The notes: generated by a model from the letters alone, not told the origin. DNA of 64,000 nucleotides from Adiantum capillus-veneris (GCA_014529385.2 CM043944.1:177313740-177377739), one strand, 5' to 3'; shown: positions 1 through 11,384, numbered from the stretch's first letter. Program-made: numbers and translations.

Positions 1-142
1 GTGTAAAATTACATTTGTACATTGCATCGTCCATGAGAGGGTAGGTAGGATATTGCACAAAGCAAGAGCAATTTTCTACTTGCTTTAAACCATTAGATAC
101 ATCTCACATGTTAGACATGAATGCAAAGTGTTTAATTTTTAG

Positions 143-1520
143 ATATTGACCAGCTTGAGCGAAAGTGAAGAAAAAATGTCCAGCTATGAAAGTGTAACAA
201 TCAAAGAGGTATTGCACTTTAGCTTACAGAACTTGATTTCAGTGTTTTCTTGGACAAAGCTAGTTGTTATAAGTGCTTTGTAAAAGAGTTTGTTGTGCGA
301 GGATAATCTTATATTAAAGATGGTGATAATGCTAGTTGTCTAGGCTTTTGATGAACCGAGCATTAATGAGAATGAGAAAGAGAGCTTCCCTCATTTGCAA
401 AATAATGAGGTACGTGTTTCAAGTGGTTTCTATCTCTTATTATAATGTGAAAAGCAATAATATGTTTACTCTTATATTGTTTTGCTTATCTAGTTACTTG
501 TCAAACTCTTGTTCCTTTATTTAGGACGATCACTTCACTCATGGTCAAATGAGTATCACGTCTCCATGTGCACTCATAGCTTCAAGGACTTGTGAAGAGA
601 ATGTTGTCAACGACGACAATGCTAAGTTTGCCAATACTTCAAAAGTTATGGAGAAGCAAATTGGAAGATCAAACGTCCTAGTCGATGAGCTAGTTCATGA
701 ATATCACTCGGTAATGTGCAACATGCATGCAATCATGAATTACAAGATGCTTATTTAATTTGGGTTGATTTATGGTCTTAGTTTCTTTCAACATCGTGTG
801 TTTTTATTTCTCTTTGATAGATTGATATGACTTCTAATCTTGCAAGACAAGCAACACTTTGCACAAAAGAGGCCTTCAAGACGAAAGAAGATGATGAGAG
901 TGCATCTCAAGAAATTAAAGCTTCTAGTGATTTTGAGAATGTAAGTTGAAGAGTATGTACATCTATGTAAAGTGTCTTGGAACTTTACATGATTTCTTGC
1001 TTTGAATCTTGTAGGACATTGAAGTAGACGAAAATTTGAGGAAAAAGTTTTTTCACTTAAACTCTAACCTCGTAAGAATTCTATCTTATTGTATACATCA
1101 AAATTTAGAATCGTATGTATTTAAATACAAGTCAACTCTCTACTTGAGTCTTGTCACATGTCACTTGTAGGTTGAAGGTAGCTCCAAAAAGAGGACAAAT
1201 TCAAAAGAGCTTGAAAAGAGTGTGAAGAAAAAAGTTTCTACTTGTAGATTGAGTTTGTTTCTTTGGTTTTCAAGTGCAAGTGGATTAAAGTAATGTTTTA
1301 TTGTAGGCGTTGAGTGATATCACAAATGCTAACAACAAGGGTCTTCAAAGTTCCAAACAAGATACTAAGGTGACTGCTCATTCTCTTTAAGTTGAATATA
1401 GATTGTCTTGTATAAGGAATGTTCTGCAAGTTATCTAATTTTTTGTAGGAATCACAAGTATCCATTGTAAGAGGAAGACGTGAACGTCTTGTGAGAGCTC
1501 CTTCTAGATATAGAGATTGA
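143..1520 (+). CDS. intron-rich gene, 3' part, function unknown
   Basis: Eight exons can be joined without breaking frame: 143-208, 344-409, 525-710, 821-940, 1015-1071, 1171-1233, 1307-1369 and 1449-1520 (TGA at 1518-1520). Every exon is a whole number of codons, so all introns are phase 0. The introns are 73-135 bp, start with GT (gtattg, gtacgt, gtaatg, gtaagt, gtaaga, gtttct, gtgact) and end in AG, usually after T-rich sequence such as ttttttgtag. The visible product is about 230 residues, hydrophilic and rich in Ser, Lys, Glu and Asp, with a basic Lys-rich exon, then ALSDITN in the next exon, and an Arg-rich C-terminus ending RAPSRYRD. No domain was recognised. ALSDITN and the basic tail loosely recall short motifs of mitotic regulators such as shugoshin or securin-like proteins, but this is only a hint. 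The start codon is not seen; a possible earlier exon ends at 40 before gtaggt, so the gene probably runs off the left edge. The sixth donor (gtttct) is weak. Confidence 0.6.
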
Positions 1521-1835
1521 GATTGGAGTTATCTTTTTGGCTCTTTACCTTGGTTTTGTGGGACTTGACTTACTGTATGAAGGATATATTTTTAGTGCGT
1601 TTATAAATGAGGTGCTTATGCATGCTATAGTAAATTGCCACTTATGCATGCTTATACATATAAGCTGAATTCTCACTCCTTTTGAGTATTACATTTATGA
1701 ATTTATACTTAAACGCTCAAAGTTTAGAGGTTCCTTCTTTAAGTAAACTCATGTAACAAGAATTACTTTTGTAGTGCATTATGGAGCTTTGATTATAAGT
1801 GTTTTGCTTGAAAGTTGAAGGTTAAGCTTACACAA
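1521..1835. other. AT-rich 3' flank of the left gene
   Basis: About 300 bases of AT-rich sequence follow the stop codon of the spliced gene. It is expected to hold that gene's 3' UTR and polyadenylation signal. No ORF, repeat or element end was recognised. Confidence 0.4.
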
Positions 1836-2347
1836 ATGTCTTTGATTGTAAATATTGACATTACAAAGAAAACAACACTAAAACGGAAAGGGAGACAAGA
1901 AAGACATAGAGATGCTCAAGTATGGAAGTTATCTTTTTTTACACAGGTGTGTGATTTGATTTGTGTTTAGTATTGTTATTTATGTGTTTATTTACTTGGT
2001 TGCTATCCTCAACCTGTACAAAAATGATTACTTCTTTGGGTGTTTATCAGGGTGACATCAAAAGCAAGAGTAGTGTTGATTTAGATGTCCTTACAAAGGA
2101 GGACAAGGAAGCAATTGTCATGAAGTACTTACGGGAAAATGATGTGGATGCCATGTATGGAAACTTACCTTCTAAGGTGAAGCTAATACAAGAAGCAAAC
2201 AACGTACATTTTGTGGACGTAAAAGGGTCTACATCAAAGATTGTCATGTTGGACACATTAGTTTCTTGGGTAATTGCATTGGGAAAGGTACATGTAAATC
2301 AACGCATAGGGCTTGTTGCCACTCAAGACGTGATTGTTTTATCTTAA
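1836..2347 (+). CDS. possible two-exon gene, unknown product
   Basis: An ATG at 1836 opens 28 codons (to 1919) followed by a gtatgg donor; the acceptor tttatcag ends at 2050 and the frame continues from 2051 to the stop at 2347. The product would be about 126 residues: a basic N-terminus (TLKRKGRQERHRD), a Lys/Asp/Glu-rich middle containing LTKEDKEAIVMKYLREND, and a more hydrophobic end. No family was recognised. Without the intron, a reading frame starting at 1961 gives the same C-terminus behind a hydrophobic leader, which would be a different interpretation. It lies 300 bp downstream of the spliced gene on the same strand, so it could also be a distal exon or a degenerate transposon-derived ORF. 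Confidence 0.35.
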
Positions 2348-2684
2348 TCAATTCATAGTAAGAATTGATGTTGGAATTGAATGATAGTTATAATGTTGAT
2401 TTAAGTTTTATGGTATATCTTCCAACTTCGATACGCTAAATGTTTTACAATATATATTGCTTTAAATTACCAATCAAAATTAACGTACTTCTGTAAAATT
2501 GTGTTTCACTTTTGGTTTCTTTATCTTGTAAGATGTTAAATGGTGTATTGAAGAATCTTATATAGATCAAAAGTAAAGTGTGCTCATATTATTGAACAAT
2601 TTCTAGGTCTTAGGAGATTTTGTTTAGATAGGTAGAATATGTAAGATGGTTTTGAGGAAATACATACATAATCCATAAAAGCAT

Positions 2685-2685
<1 letters not shown>
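2348..2685. other. AT-rich spacer, nothing recognised
   Basis: AT-rich sequence without a coding frame of note or a recognisable repeat end, between the second ORF and the microsatellite. Confidence 0.4.
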
Positions 2686-2755
<70 letters not shown>

Positions 2756-2770
2756 AGAAGAAGAAGAAGA
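2686..2770. repeat. compound microsatellite (TG)n(AG)n(AAG)n
   Basis: An uninterrupted TG run is followed directly by an AG run and an AAG run. It lies at the 3' end of the SINE-like sequence when that is read on the minus strand (CTT, then CT, then CA), as expected for a retroposon tail that has expanded by slippage. Confidence 0.95.
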
Positions 2771-2890
2771 GTATTTTAACGTCGTGGGAAACTATCCCAA
2801 GAGACCTTAAAGATCTATCCGACGATGAGAGTTGAACTCAAGACCTGCTGTTCAAGTGGGAAATGGCATTACCAATCTACCACACATTTG
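2771..2890 (-). mobile_element. SINE-like sequence with tRNA-type A and B boxes
   Basis: On the minus strand an A-box-like TGGTAGATTGG (2872-2882) is followed about 50 bases later by GTTCAACTC (2829-2837), which fits the Pol III B-box consensus GWTCRANNC. Then come a body of about 60 bases and a CTT/CT/CA tail. This order (tRNA-like head, short body, simple tail) is that of a tRNA-derived SINE. No target-site duplication was identified and the family was not recognised. The head is partly duplicated in tandem just upstream. Confidence 0.45.
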
Positions 2891-2985
2891 GGTGATAGAA
2901 AGGTGTGTGAGAGAGAGATTGTTATTCAAGAGGGAAGTGGAATTACCAATCCACCACACTTGGGTGATAGAAAGGTGTGAGAGAG
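2851..2985. repeat. tandem duplication of the SINE-like head, about 70 bp
   Basis: The segment beginning ttcaagtgggaaatgg and ending in gatagaaaggtgtg recurs immediately (ttcaagagggaagtgg ... gatagaaaggtgtg) with a few substitutions and a short deletion. The second copy repeats the A-box side but not the B box. Confidence 0.75.
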
Positions 2986-4835
2986 AAACTGACTTTTTTG
3001 GTATCAAAATATACAATTTTAGGGTAGGGGGGCCAATAATGGGATGGTCCCTTGTAGGAAAACGGACGGGGCTTAAAACAACTTCAATAAAAGCACCCAT
3101 TCTAAGACATCGAGTGCTATTTGGTGGGATGGTTTTTGAGAGCTAAATCAACCTCTTATTGGTTGAGAGCAGACTCGAGTCCACGCGAGTCCGCATCCGT
3201 GAATAAGCCCATGCTTGTCTCGCATCTTCAACCCCTTTATTTTTCACGAGAAAATTTTTGCTTTCTGTCGTCCATGTTTGTAAAGACGCTATCATGGCCT
3301 CTTTGTAGCAACATGACCTTTGCCTCATCGGCGTTTTGGGCACAAAGTCATCAAAATCATGTAGCAACCATGTTTTTCACTCGGCACCATCATAAAGGTC
3401 GTTAATATGGCCCCTTTATCCTAGCTAGTATATTATTCAATAGTATAATTTTAAATAGAGAAAATTATTTTAATCATAAAAATAGCAAAATTGTATTATC
3501 ATAATGAAATTATTCTTACGATGATGAGAATATGATGTTTATGTTGTGAGAAAATTACTTTATTATCTTAGAAAGGTCCTATGAATTTTTCTCATGTTAG
3601 TCACTTAACCATGAAAAGTTTACTTTCTAACCATGTAAAGTAGGTTTTCTTACTTAGAATTTTAAATGAAAAATAGCAATGATCGTAAATTTTTCTCATC
3701 ATATGAATTACTTTCTCACAATGCAATGATGTCTTCTAAGAATGAAACGTCAAGGGAATATTTCTAACTTTAGAACAAGCATTTTTATGAAGGAACTAGA
3801 ACATTCATTTTAAAGTTTCTAAATTGTGATTGAACTTGATCTTTATGTCTATGAAAACACACATTCTACCCTATTTTCATATCATGAGAACGTGTCTAAA
3901 ACTCCTGGTGTGTCTGGCAAACTACCCTTGGTCCTCTTGGCCGCTCTCTGGTAGCCTCCCCGCCTTCTTGGTCCCCTCCTAGCTTTTACTGTCTGGCCAC
4001 CCCGCGGTTGCCTTCTATTGCAATGGCAGCCCTCCCTATCTTTGGCCATCCCGTCTCTCTTTCCCATGCAAGCCCACTTGGCAGCACATTCCCATGCAGA
4101 AACAGGCAGATGGCGTACTTTTCTCCTCATGCAGGCTGCAGCTTGCGGCCATACCTTCTTTTTTGCATTCTCTACAAACAAACATATGTTCCTTTTTTCA
4201 ACAAAACCTTGATATGGTGAGCATTCACGCGCAAAGATCATTGAACTGCCTCCGATTGCCGACAATCGGTGTCTCATAGCACTTTGTTCACCAAAGAGAT
4301 TACCTGGTTGATCTCCTCCCTTGCCACAATATACGACACCTCACAAAATTTGCCTTGCATCTTCAAGCATTCTTACTTGCAAATATTTTGCACCATGTCC
4401 GGCCTGTTAAATGCCCCACTTAGCATACACATCCAACGGTACCTGTCACACTTGGCACCCGACACATGCTCAAGCACATTATCGCGACACTGTCTGCTGC
4501 CGTACACCTGCAATGAGCCTTTCCACGGGTCGACATATTCAAGCTGCACCATCGTGTGTAAGGGTGGAGAGATGCCCTGGCAGTAGGTACGCTTGGTGTG
4601 GTCGGTTTGTGGAGTGTGAGAATAGTGGAAATTGAGCAGGCGGTGGCCTGCTAGTGTGCAGTGTTTTTTTGAAGGTGTTTTCCAAGAGGATAGGGGTGTT
4701 GTGGATACCCTGAGCTATAGAGAGGCCCTTTTGTTTGTGCTGGGCATGTTCCCCCATTCCCCCTCTCCAACGTCATCGATTTCTACGTTATCTTTTGTGT
4801 GTGTGTGAGGGTCTAGCTTTATTTTGATTTCTTCA
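2986..4835. other. unassigned region with weak ORFs
   Basis: About 1.8 kb with no confident gene. From 3420 to 3880 it is very AT-rich. From 3882 to 4277 the minus strand has an open frame of 131 codons with many Arg, Lys and Cys residues. Next to it the minus strand from 4350 to 4560 reads a Cys-containing stretch (QCRDNVLEHVSGAKC) that is open up to a stop near 4390. Neither matched a family that I recognise. Old, mutated coding DNA is possible but not shown. Confidence 0.35.
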
Positions 4836-5486
4836 TGTCAATTGGGCCCCATCATATGGGGTCCCATAAGTTGGTAGGACTTATTCTTCTACTGTTTTTT
4901 GTCTTTGATGAATTGAAACGTCAATAGTTTTGTGACATTTTGTCTTAAATTGCTGATGTATCAAGCCACTGAAGAACGGAACCAAATTGCAGATGTCGAC
5001 CCAGGGCCTAAACCTTAAATGAAGAAGCAGAAGTAGTAGATGTACGGATTTCCATAGTTCATGCTAATCTGCTGACGTGGTAGATTGTATGGATTTTTGC
5101 ACCTTGCACTGGCTTGCTGACGTGGTAGATTGTACAAAGTTTTGTAGATTTTGTTGGCTGCTTTTGGGGCCATATGCTTTTTGGATCGACAAGCTGCTTT
5201 TGAGTTGAAAGCTTTTCAGGTAAACTGCTTTTAATGGCCAAGGGCCTTTAAATATGAGGCTAGGGCTCATTCTCTGGCACTCTTTTGGGAGAAGGAGCAG
5301 AGGATGGAGTACCGGCTTGTACTCTTTTTATGCAATATAAATAAATACCAAAAGGGGCGCGAAGGTTTGGGGCAATACGCTTTGGGGTGGAATTTCTCCA
5401 CATTGTGTTGCATGTGCTCTCTCTCTTTCAATTTAGTTTTTATTGAAGTGCTTAAAATCTGTTCAGTCTGTTCTTTTCTTTTGACA
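4836..5486 (+). repeat. dispersed LTR-like repeat X, copy 1
   Basis: The sequence starts TGTCA and ends TGACA, the short inverted termini of an LTR. It contains a TATA-like tttaaatatgag near 5250 and an AATAAA-type signal (gcaatataaataaata) near 5335, about 85 bp apart, as in an LTR promoter and polyadenylation region. Parts recur at 34660-34865 joined to 45278-45375, and inverted at 46640-47200. No target-site duplication or adjacent primer site was seen, so the exact ends are uncertain. It abuts the LINE remnant and probably truncates it. Confidence 0.55.
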
Positions 5487-5529
5487 GGTCTCACAAAACC
5501 TGAGTGTTGCTAAACATAAAAAACCCTCA

Positions 5530-6065
5530 TAGTCATGCATAGCCGATCCCAAGTTTCCAACTCCGCCCCGTGCACTAAAGCATGGCCACCTCCTATCCTG
5601 TGAGAGGGGTCCTCCAACATGTTGAAGTCCTCCCTAGCACACCATTTCTCTACATGCGGCAAAGACTCAACAACATGAGACTAAAACTCAGCACATGCAC
5701 TTGCCACATTGGGCGTGTAAATGTTCAAGAAACCCATGAGGAAACCTTGAATCTATTTAGTAGCCCACTGAGCTCTACCTTGCACAATAATACCTTTGCC
5801 CACAATAGCCTGCTTCCAAGAATTCGCAATAGTCATATATACCCCGCCCTCAATACCTCAAGGTCCAAATATAGCTCACCAAAACACTTCATAGCAACCA
5901 TGCAAAATTAACCAACATGTCTAATGCGGATCTCACACAGATGATACTCCTACAACATAAGAATATCAATCTCACCACCCACAAGCATCGATGAAGCTCC
6001 TGATGCAATTGACCCATCTGACGTTGAAATTGGGGACCACCTAATCCATGCACTTCCATGAGACA
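5530..6065 (-). pseudogene. LINE (L1-type) ORF2 remnant, AP-endonuclease domain
   Basis: Read on the minus strand with several frame changes, this region shows the landmarks of the apurinic endonuclease that begins LINE ORF2: MRIVSW at the start, then LGGP, a DILML-EYHL stretch corresponding to the DI-LQE-L motif, LNIY-P, and EDFNMLEDPSHRIGGGHAL corresponding to the GDFN motif. It is broken by stops and frameshifts, and no reverse transcriptase follows because repeat X begins at about 5490. L1-type endonuclease nicks target DNA for target-primed reverse transcription. The family assignment rests on motif order and on the DUF4283-like ORF1 upstream. Confidence 0.65.
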
Positions 6066-6077
6066 ATTCTCATGGGG

Positions 6078-6347
6078 TCAATGAGAGAAAACAGATGCTG
6101 CAATACTAGCCAACCTCGCTATCTTTGAGGTTGTCTTGAAAGGGGAGTAATCCACATCCGAGCAACCTCTAGAAAAGCACATTTGGAGTGACTGTCCCAC
6201 CCAGGTCCACGCCAAGCGTGCAGCCCGTAGGGCTACATCCTCTGTCAAAGAATCCTCATGTACAAATACATAGCATGGAGGGATCTGAGTGTCATCAAAC
6301 AAATGCACCACAATGTGCCTGCAACTTGCTACATGCAACAGTGTCAC
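6078..6347 (-). pseudogene. LINE ORF1 C-terminal remnant
   Basis: An open minus-strand frame of 89 codons ends just before the first endonuclease motif of ORF2, where the end of ORF1 is expected. Its sequence has no motif that I recognise. Its 5' end lies in the 260-bp tandem duplication, so the upstream connection to the rest of ORF1 is disturbed. Confidence 0.4.
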
Positions 6348-6822
6348 GTTGAACTTGGCTGAAGGCCAAAGTGTCTATACTGTGTTTTTCACCCCTAGGT
6401 CCCCTGTGTGGTGTGAGAACTCAGTGGCCTAGATCTGGAGCTAACCAAGAACTCTGTGAAGGGTCTACTCTGTAGGGTCCTTGCCGCACAATGGAAAGGA
6501 GAAACCTACCAATGGATCCAAAGACTCATTGCCTTGAGATAAAAAGAGGACGTGGACTGGAAATGCACCACAATGTGCCTGCAACTTGCTACATGCAATA
6601 GTGTCACGTTGAACTTGGCTGAAGGCCAAAGTGTCTATACCGTGTTTTTCACCCCTAGGTCCCCTGTGTGGTGTGAGAACTCAGTGGCCTAGATCTGGAG
6701 CTAACCAAGAACTCTGTGAAGGGTCTACTCTGTAGGGTCCTTGCCGCACAACGAAAAGGAGAAACCTACCAATGGATCCAAAGACTCATTGCCTTGAGAT
6801 AAAAAGAGGACGTGGACTGGAA
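6303..6822. repeat. 260-bp tandem duplication inside the LINE
   Basis: The segment 6303-6562 is repeated head to tail at 6563-6822 with an exact 260-bp period. The copies differ at only about four positions (for example caacag/caatag, actgtg/accgtg, acaatgg/acaacga), so the duplication is much younger than the decayed LINE it sits in. Confidence 0.95.
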
Positions 6823-7017
6823 AGCAAGCCTCCTCTTGGTGATGGGAGAAGAATCATCAAGGAATCACGTGAAACTATATTCAAATAGGTCCCATCATCT
6901 GCAAATGTCAAAGCTAGTAAAACCTTGAGGGACTACATCAGATGGGGAAGTCTGACCCAGAAGCATCGGCCTCAGATAGGGCTGTCCCTCCCAAGCTACA
7001 CGGCTTGGGATAAAGCA

Positions 7018-7710
7018 TCACCAAGAGAACACCTTGCTATTGACGTGTGTCCAATCCCTGCATCTGAGAAGGAGTAGGAGAGGGGTCGGAAGATGAGGCT
7101 GAGTGCCCCATCGGGGAGAGAGGAGAAGTGGGAGGTGCGGATGAAGGTGGAGGGGGGGGGGGGTGGTGAAGCGGCCGTGTTTGAGGGAGGAGGAGGGGGA
7201 GGATCTGAAGAGGACGGAGTCTCCTCTGAGGGTCTTGCTGAAGGGGGTCAAAAAGGTTCCTTGTCGGAACCGAATGTTGCTGAGTTGCAAGAGGTCGGCC
7301 ATGAGGGGGAGTGGTGTAGCAAGCTCGTCTCTGTCAGACACAGCCACCGCGACCAACAGGCACGTGTTGCCAATTGTCAGCTGTATGATCCCTAGCCTGT
7401 GGTGAGACCTTTGCTAAGTGGCCCATTTGTCTGCAAATGAAGCACTATTTTAGGAGATCCAAATACTCCACATTATGTCTGATCCAATCCCTACTCACAC
7501 GAGGCAGAAGTATCATACTCGGGAGGGAGTGTGTGCCTTGAACAAGAACCCACACAGTAGGTAAACCCATGGCCTTGGCCATACACAATTAAAGCTACAG
7601 TGTGTGGAGACTCCAGAATTGTCTCAAACATGGGGAAAAGTGGAAGGAACTCTCTCCTCAGGCCTAAGAAGAAAACCAAGATAGGCAAATTGGCCTCCTC
7701 CTCAAGCACA
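7018..7710 (-). pseudogene. LINE ORF1 remnant, DUF4283-like with decayed zinc knuckle
   Basis: Minus strand 7709-7491 reads a frame resembling the DUF4283 nucleic-acid-binding domain common in plant LINE ORF1 and gag-like proteins (LPILVFFLGLRRE, then LPPEY at the end). After a frameshift it continues with SRDWIRHNVEYLDLLK, a stop, and CFICRQMGHLAKVS, which looks like a CCHC zinc knuckle whose last Cys has become Ser (about 7400-7443). A further Leu/Pro-rich open frame covers 7356-7018. The order ORF1 then endonuclease ORF2 supports an L1-type element on the minus strand. Stops and frameshifts show it is inactive. Confidence 0.55.
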
Positions 7711-7859
7711 TTTATAGTCTAGTCAAAACCATGATGCCATCGTCTCAAGTAGGCTTGAGCTTCTTGGATACCAAGCAGGCTCATTGAAATCACCTTAGAT
7801 GTCATCTCTAGACACTTGAACTCATCTAATAGTACCCTCTCCCCAAGAGCTGGACATCG

Positions 7860-8560
7860 GTAATCTTACCCACATCATCAGAGAGGAGTCAGGCCTGGAG
7901 TAAGTGTCATAATAAGCAATTATATCTAATTCTCCTAAATGATTTTATTGATCATTTAATATGGGGAAGTGCCAGGGGAGAAAAAGCTAGAATATTGGTA
8001 AGAATCCAAAGGAGGGAAATAGGGATCCAAAGGGGGGGCCATCTCCAAAAGACCAATGTGAAGCAATATGGGTTAAAAGACCCTAAGGTGCAGCCCATTA
8101 AGACTTCCAAAATGCTAAGGTTCCAAAATTCAAAGGTTGTCTCCAAAGGCCAAACACTAGGAAAATTGGGTGCTTAGTGCATGTGTGTCACAAAAAGTCT
8201 TTATCAATCCCTACATAGGAGGGGGCGAGCCTTGCAAGTAGGGGAGGAGAGAGAAACTCACGCACTCAAACACACAAGCTCCCTTTTCGCAAAGGGAATG
8301 AGGGACACATGTCAGCTCCCTAGCCCAGATGCCCACAAGGTGTACTCAAATCCTATTGGATGGCCTTGGAGGTGGACCGATGAGAATTAGGCTAGAGTAA
8401 ATCTAGTTTAATTAATTTTAAAACACTTAATAGAAGAACCACTGGGAATTAAGCTCTCTAGAAGACTATTGGATAGTCTCCCAAGGGGTCCAATGAGCAT
8501 TCAACAGCCAAATGGCTTGCCCGATTCCTATTGGCCAGGAGGAATAGGGGTCCAATGAGA
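7860..8560. other. unassigned spacer left of R1
   Basis: No gene or repeat end was recognised between the LINE remnant and the R1 target site. Short open frames have no recognisable content. Confidence 0.35.
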
Positions 8561-8565
8561 GTTTA

Positions 8566-8694
8566 TGTTGAGCTATATATAGTGTCTCTATATATACCAC
8601 CCTGGTCCCCTCTATATAAACTCATCTCGTGTAGTCATTGGACACACTTTGGGGCTTGTACATGTTGGTGTCGTTTCTCTCTCCTCTCGTCTAC

Positions 8695-8736
<42 letters not shown>

Positions 8737-8744
8737 GTTCAACA
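8566..8744 (+). repeat. R1 left LTR
   Basis: It begins TGTTGAGCTATATATAG and ends GGTTCAACA, with a long CT run (8699-8734). It matches 11214-11396 almost throughout. The sequence after it is not a primer site, unlike a normal 5' LTR, because the adjoining segment is inverted. The next bases also give a tttat repeat around the LTR alone, but the gtttta-type match with the far end is equally good and explains the whole unit. Confidence 0.85.
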
Positions 8745-10126
8745 TTTATGTCGAAATGGCTAAAAACGATTTCTCCAAGAAATTTGACAAAATTGAAATA
8801 TTGTAACTTGTGCAAACTTGAGCCTGATCATCCTTTAACGCATGCAGAAAAAATATGGGAGGCCGATAACGATTGCCAAGGTTGATAATCGTTAATGCAC
8901 GCAGAAAAATAAGGCATAGCAAGTCTGACCAATCAGAGAGCATTCATGGTCTACATAAAATAAATAGAAGTATATGGTAATTCTATTTCGCACTGGCCGG
9001 TAAAGCTGGAGAGAGAAACGAAGCCGTGCTCGTAGAGCTTTCATGACAGCTCAAACCAATCAGTAGACCAATCAAGCCTTGTTCGATTATGGTGCATGCT
9101 GCAGGGAAAAACTGAGCGCCTCGCTATATTTGTGAGCAGCAAAATTTAAAGGCCGAAAAAATAATGTTTGATTATGGTCCTCTATAATTAGCACAAGATA
9201 AATCAGAAAGTTACACAGCTCCGACTGCGGCCAGTAGAAACGACGCTAAGCAGATTATATCCTCCTCTGGCGCATGAAATTCAACTCCTAAACCACCTGC
9301 GCTAATAATCCCAAGATACGATCGCTGGGAAGCCGGTGCTTTCTCTAATTTTGGCATCACTCAAGAATTGATAAGAGATGCGCTAAACTGCTTCAGCAAA
9401 CAGGTTCTGCTTCTGCCGCCACCTTTGCTCGCCTCTTCTGGTTTATTGCAGAGCTACGCAATAGGGATAGCTAGCAAGGGTGAAAACCCCATCAGCAACA
9501 ATAGTGTTTAACTGAATACCGCAGCTGCGCAGGTTTAAAATATTGACAAGCTCTGTGGCTCCTTGGGAGGCACGACGTCTCCTCCGCATCTCCTTAAAAT
9601 AATGAAGGGAAGAGCAAAAAGCAAGCAACAACATTTAGAAGCAAATTAAGCGTTACGGGCCTCCGATATTTTTAGAGCTATATGAGCCTATAATTAAAGC
9701 TGCACCGCCTTGTGCTCGACTGATTATTTTGTTCCTCCGCCATGCTCCTTGGCTTGCGGTGAACCTGTTCACGGCTCTATTGCAGTAGTCCTTGGCATGC
9801 AGTGAACCATCCATTGTGATTAGGAGCACTGTTCACGCCTCTAATATTGCAGCAGCGACACGAGCGCCCAACCAGAGTGTGCGTTTCTCACACGTCTCTT
9901 CTGTTGGCGGCCACACAAACATAATCACAAGCACGTCCTAACCAACTTACCTTTTCCTAATACACATCCTAATCAACTTACGTTCTCATAATACAAAACT
10001 GAGGCCAACAAGAAATTGTTGAGCAAGAAAGCAACAGAACAAAAATTGGCAATACAAAGCTTCTCCGATCTTGCAAAATGATAAAATTCACAACAAAACT
10101 TATCTTTTATGGGCGTGGTCTCCATA

Positions 10127-10216
10127 GCTTTGATACCATGTTGAACCCGAGAGAGAGAGAGAGCGCATGTAGACGAGAGGAGAGAGAAACGACACCAACA
10201 TGTACAAGCCCCAAAG
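10127..10216 (-). repeat. R1 inverted partial LTR with tRNA-Met primer-binding site
   Basis: On the minus strand the last 78 bp of the LTR (ending GGGTTCAACA at 10139) are followed directly by TGGTATCAAAGC (10127-10138), one base off the classic initiator-tRNA-Met site TGGTATCAGAGC. This is the proper LTR-PBS junction, but it points away from the 3' half of the element. Confidence 0.8.
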
Positions 10217-10375
10217 GCCTTGCGCTACACGGAGTTGCTAAGGGCTGGTGTTGCGCTTCTTGGTGTTTTTCGGCGCAGAGTTGATGCAGGGTACTTTGAA
10301 CTTGCATGGTTACAAGGTGGATCTATGGTGTTTTGAGCAACAATATGGTAACGACATGGATCCATATTTTCATGG

Positions 10376-10640
10376 GAAGCGTCTCTGAGTCCATGGTATG
10401 TAAATCCATGATGATTGCTATTTTAAAGTTTTTCTAAACGTCTCTAATGCCATGATGAGAACCATGATGCCATGGTACGTAAATCCATGATGATTATTGC
10501 TATTTCAAAGTTTTATTTATTCAAAGCGTCTCTGATGCCATGGTACGTAAAGCCATGATGATTATTCTCATTTCAAAGTTTTTCTAAGCGTCTCTAATGC
10601 CATGGTACCTAAAGCCATGATGATGATTACTGTCAGTTGA
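10376..10640 (+). repeat. tandem repeats of R-family elements
   Basis: Units of the type gcgtctctgatgccatgg, then tacgtaaagccatgatgatt and tttcaaagttt, recur about four times at spacings of 55-85 bp. The same units occur in R2 (48780-49330) on the opposite strand, tying the two elements together. They have no coding potential. Confidence 0.8.
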
Positions 10641-11213
10641 GATCTTGAGGGCGCCAATATGTTTATTACATACCGGCTTTGTATATATGTGTACACAATA
10701 TGTTTATTACATACCGGCTTTGTATATATGTGTACACATGTGATTACATTGATATTATGTTTGTTTCTATGTCATCTGCATATGTGATTGCATCATACGT
10801 TTGTTTCTATGTCGTCTCTAGAACGGCATCGCGAACCGTCTCGAAGGACAATGTGATGTGGTTATTTCTAATCTTCACGTCTCGATATGTTTCTTGAGTT
10901 GATATTGTTTACAGGATGAAAGTCACATCAAACAGTGTGTATAAGGGCTCAATGATATTCAAGCTGCTTAAAGATATTGAAAGTTTTCAAAGACATTGAA
11001 GAATTTGCATCAATTCAATTGTATATATAGGGTTGTTAAAGACCCTTGAAAGGGCACATTGTAAAACAGGAGTGATGTAGGTCTTTTGAACATTGTAAAT
11101 GTATATTTATAACATTTTAATAAAACGATGGGTATATATAGAGCTATGGGTTTTTCCCTTGAGCCCCCAAGGGTTTTTTCATCCACAGTTAAGGACCTTC
11201 ATTTGAGTGGGGG

Positions 11214-11342
11214 TGTTGAGCTATATATAGTGTCTCTATATATAGCACCCTGGTCCCCTCTATATAAACTCATCTCCTGTAGTCATTGGACACACTTTGG
11301 GGCTTGTACATGTTGGTGTCGTTTCTCTCTCCTCTCGTCTAC

Positions 11343-11384
<42 letters not shown>

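Noticed and set aside
4340-4560. Minus-strand Cys-containing stretch that at first looked like a Gnk2-type Cys-rich domain
   Set aside because: The spacing of cysteines does not fit CX8CX2C and a stop follows; left as unassigned.
7093-7405. Gly-rich plus-strand frames over a G run
   Set aside because: Shadow of the minus-strand LINE ORF1 remnant; the Gly run comes from the homopolymer.
8562-8749. 8566-8744 as a solo LTR with a tttat duplication
   Set aside because: The match to flanks at 11397-11401, the PPT before the second LTR and the shared interior make a single rearranged element the better explanation, though the solo-LTR reading is not fully excluded.
10376-10640. Regularly spaced short repeats that could suggest a CRISPR-like array (also 48780-49330)
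   Set aside because: Units are imperfect and not separated by unique spacers; they are tandem repeats inside plant LTR elements.
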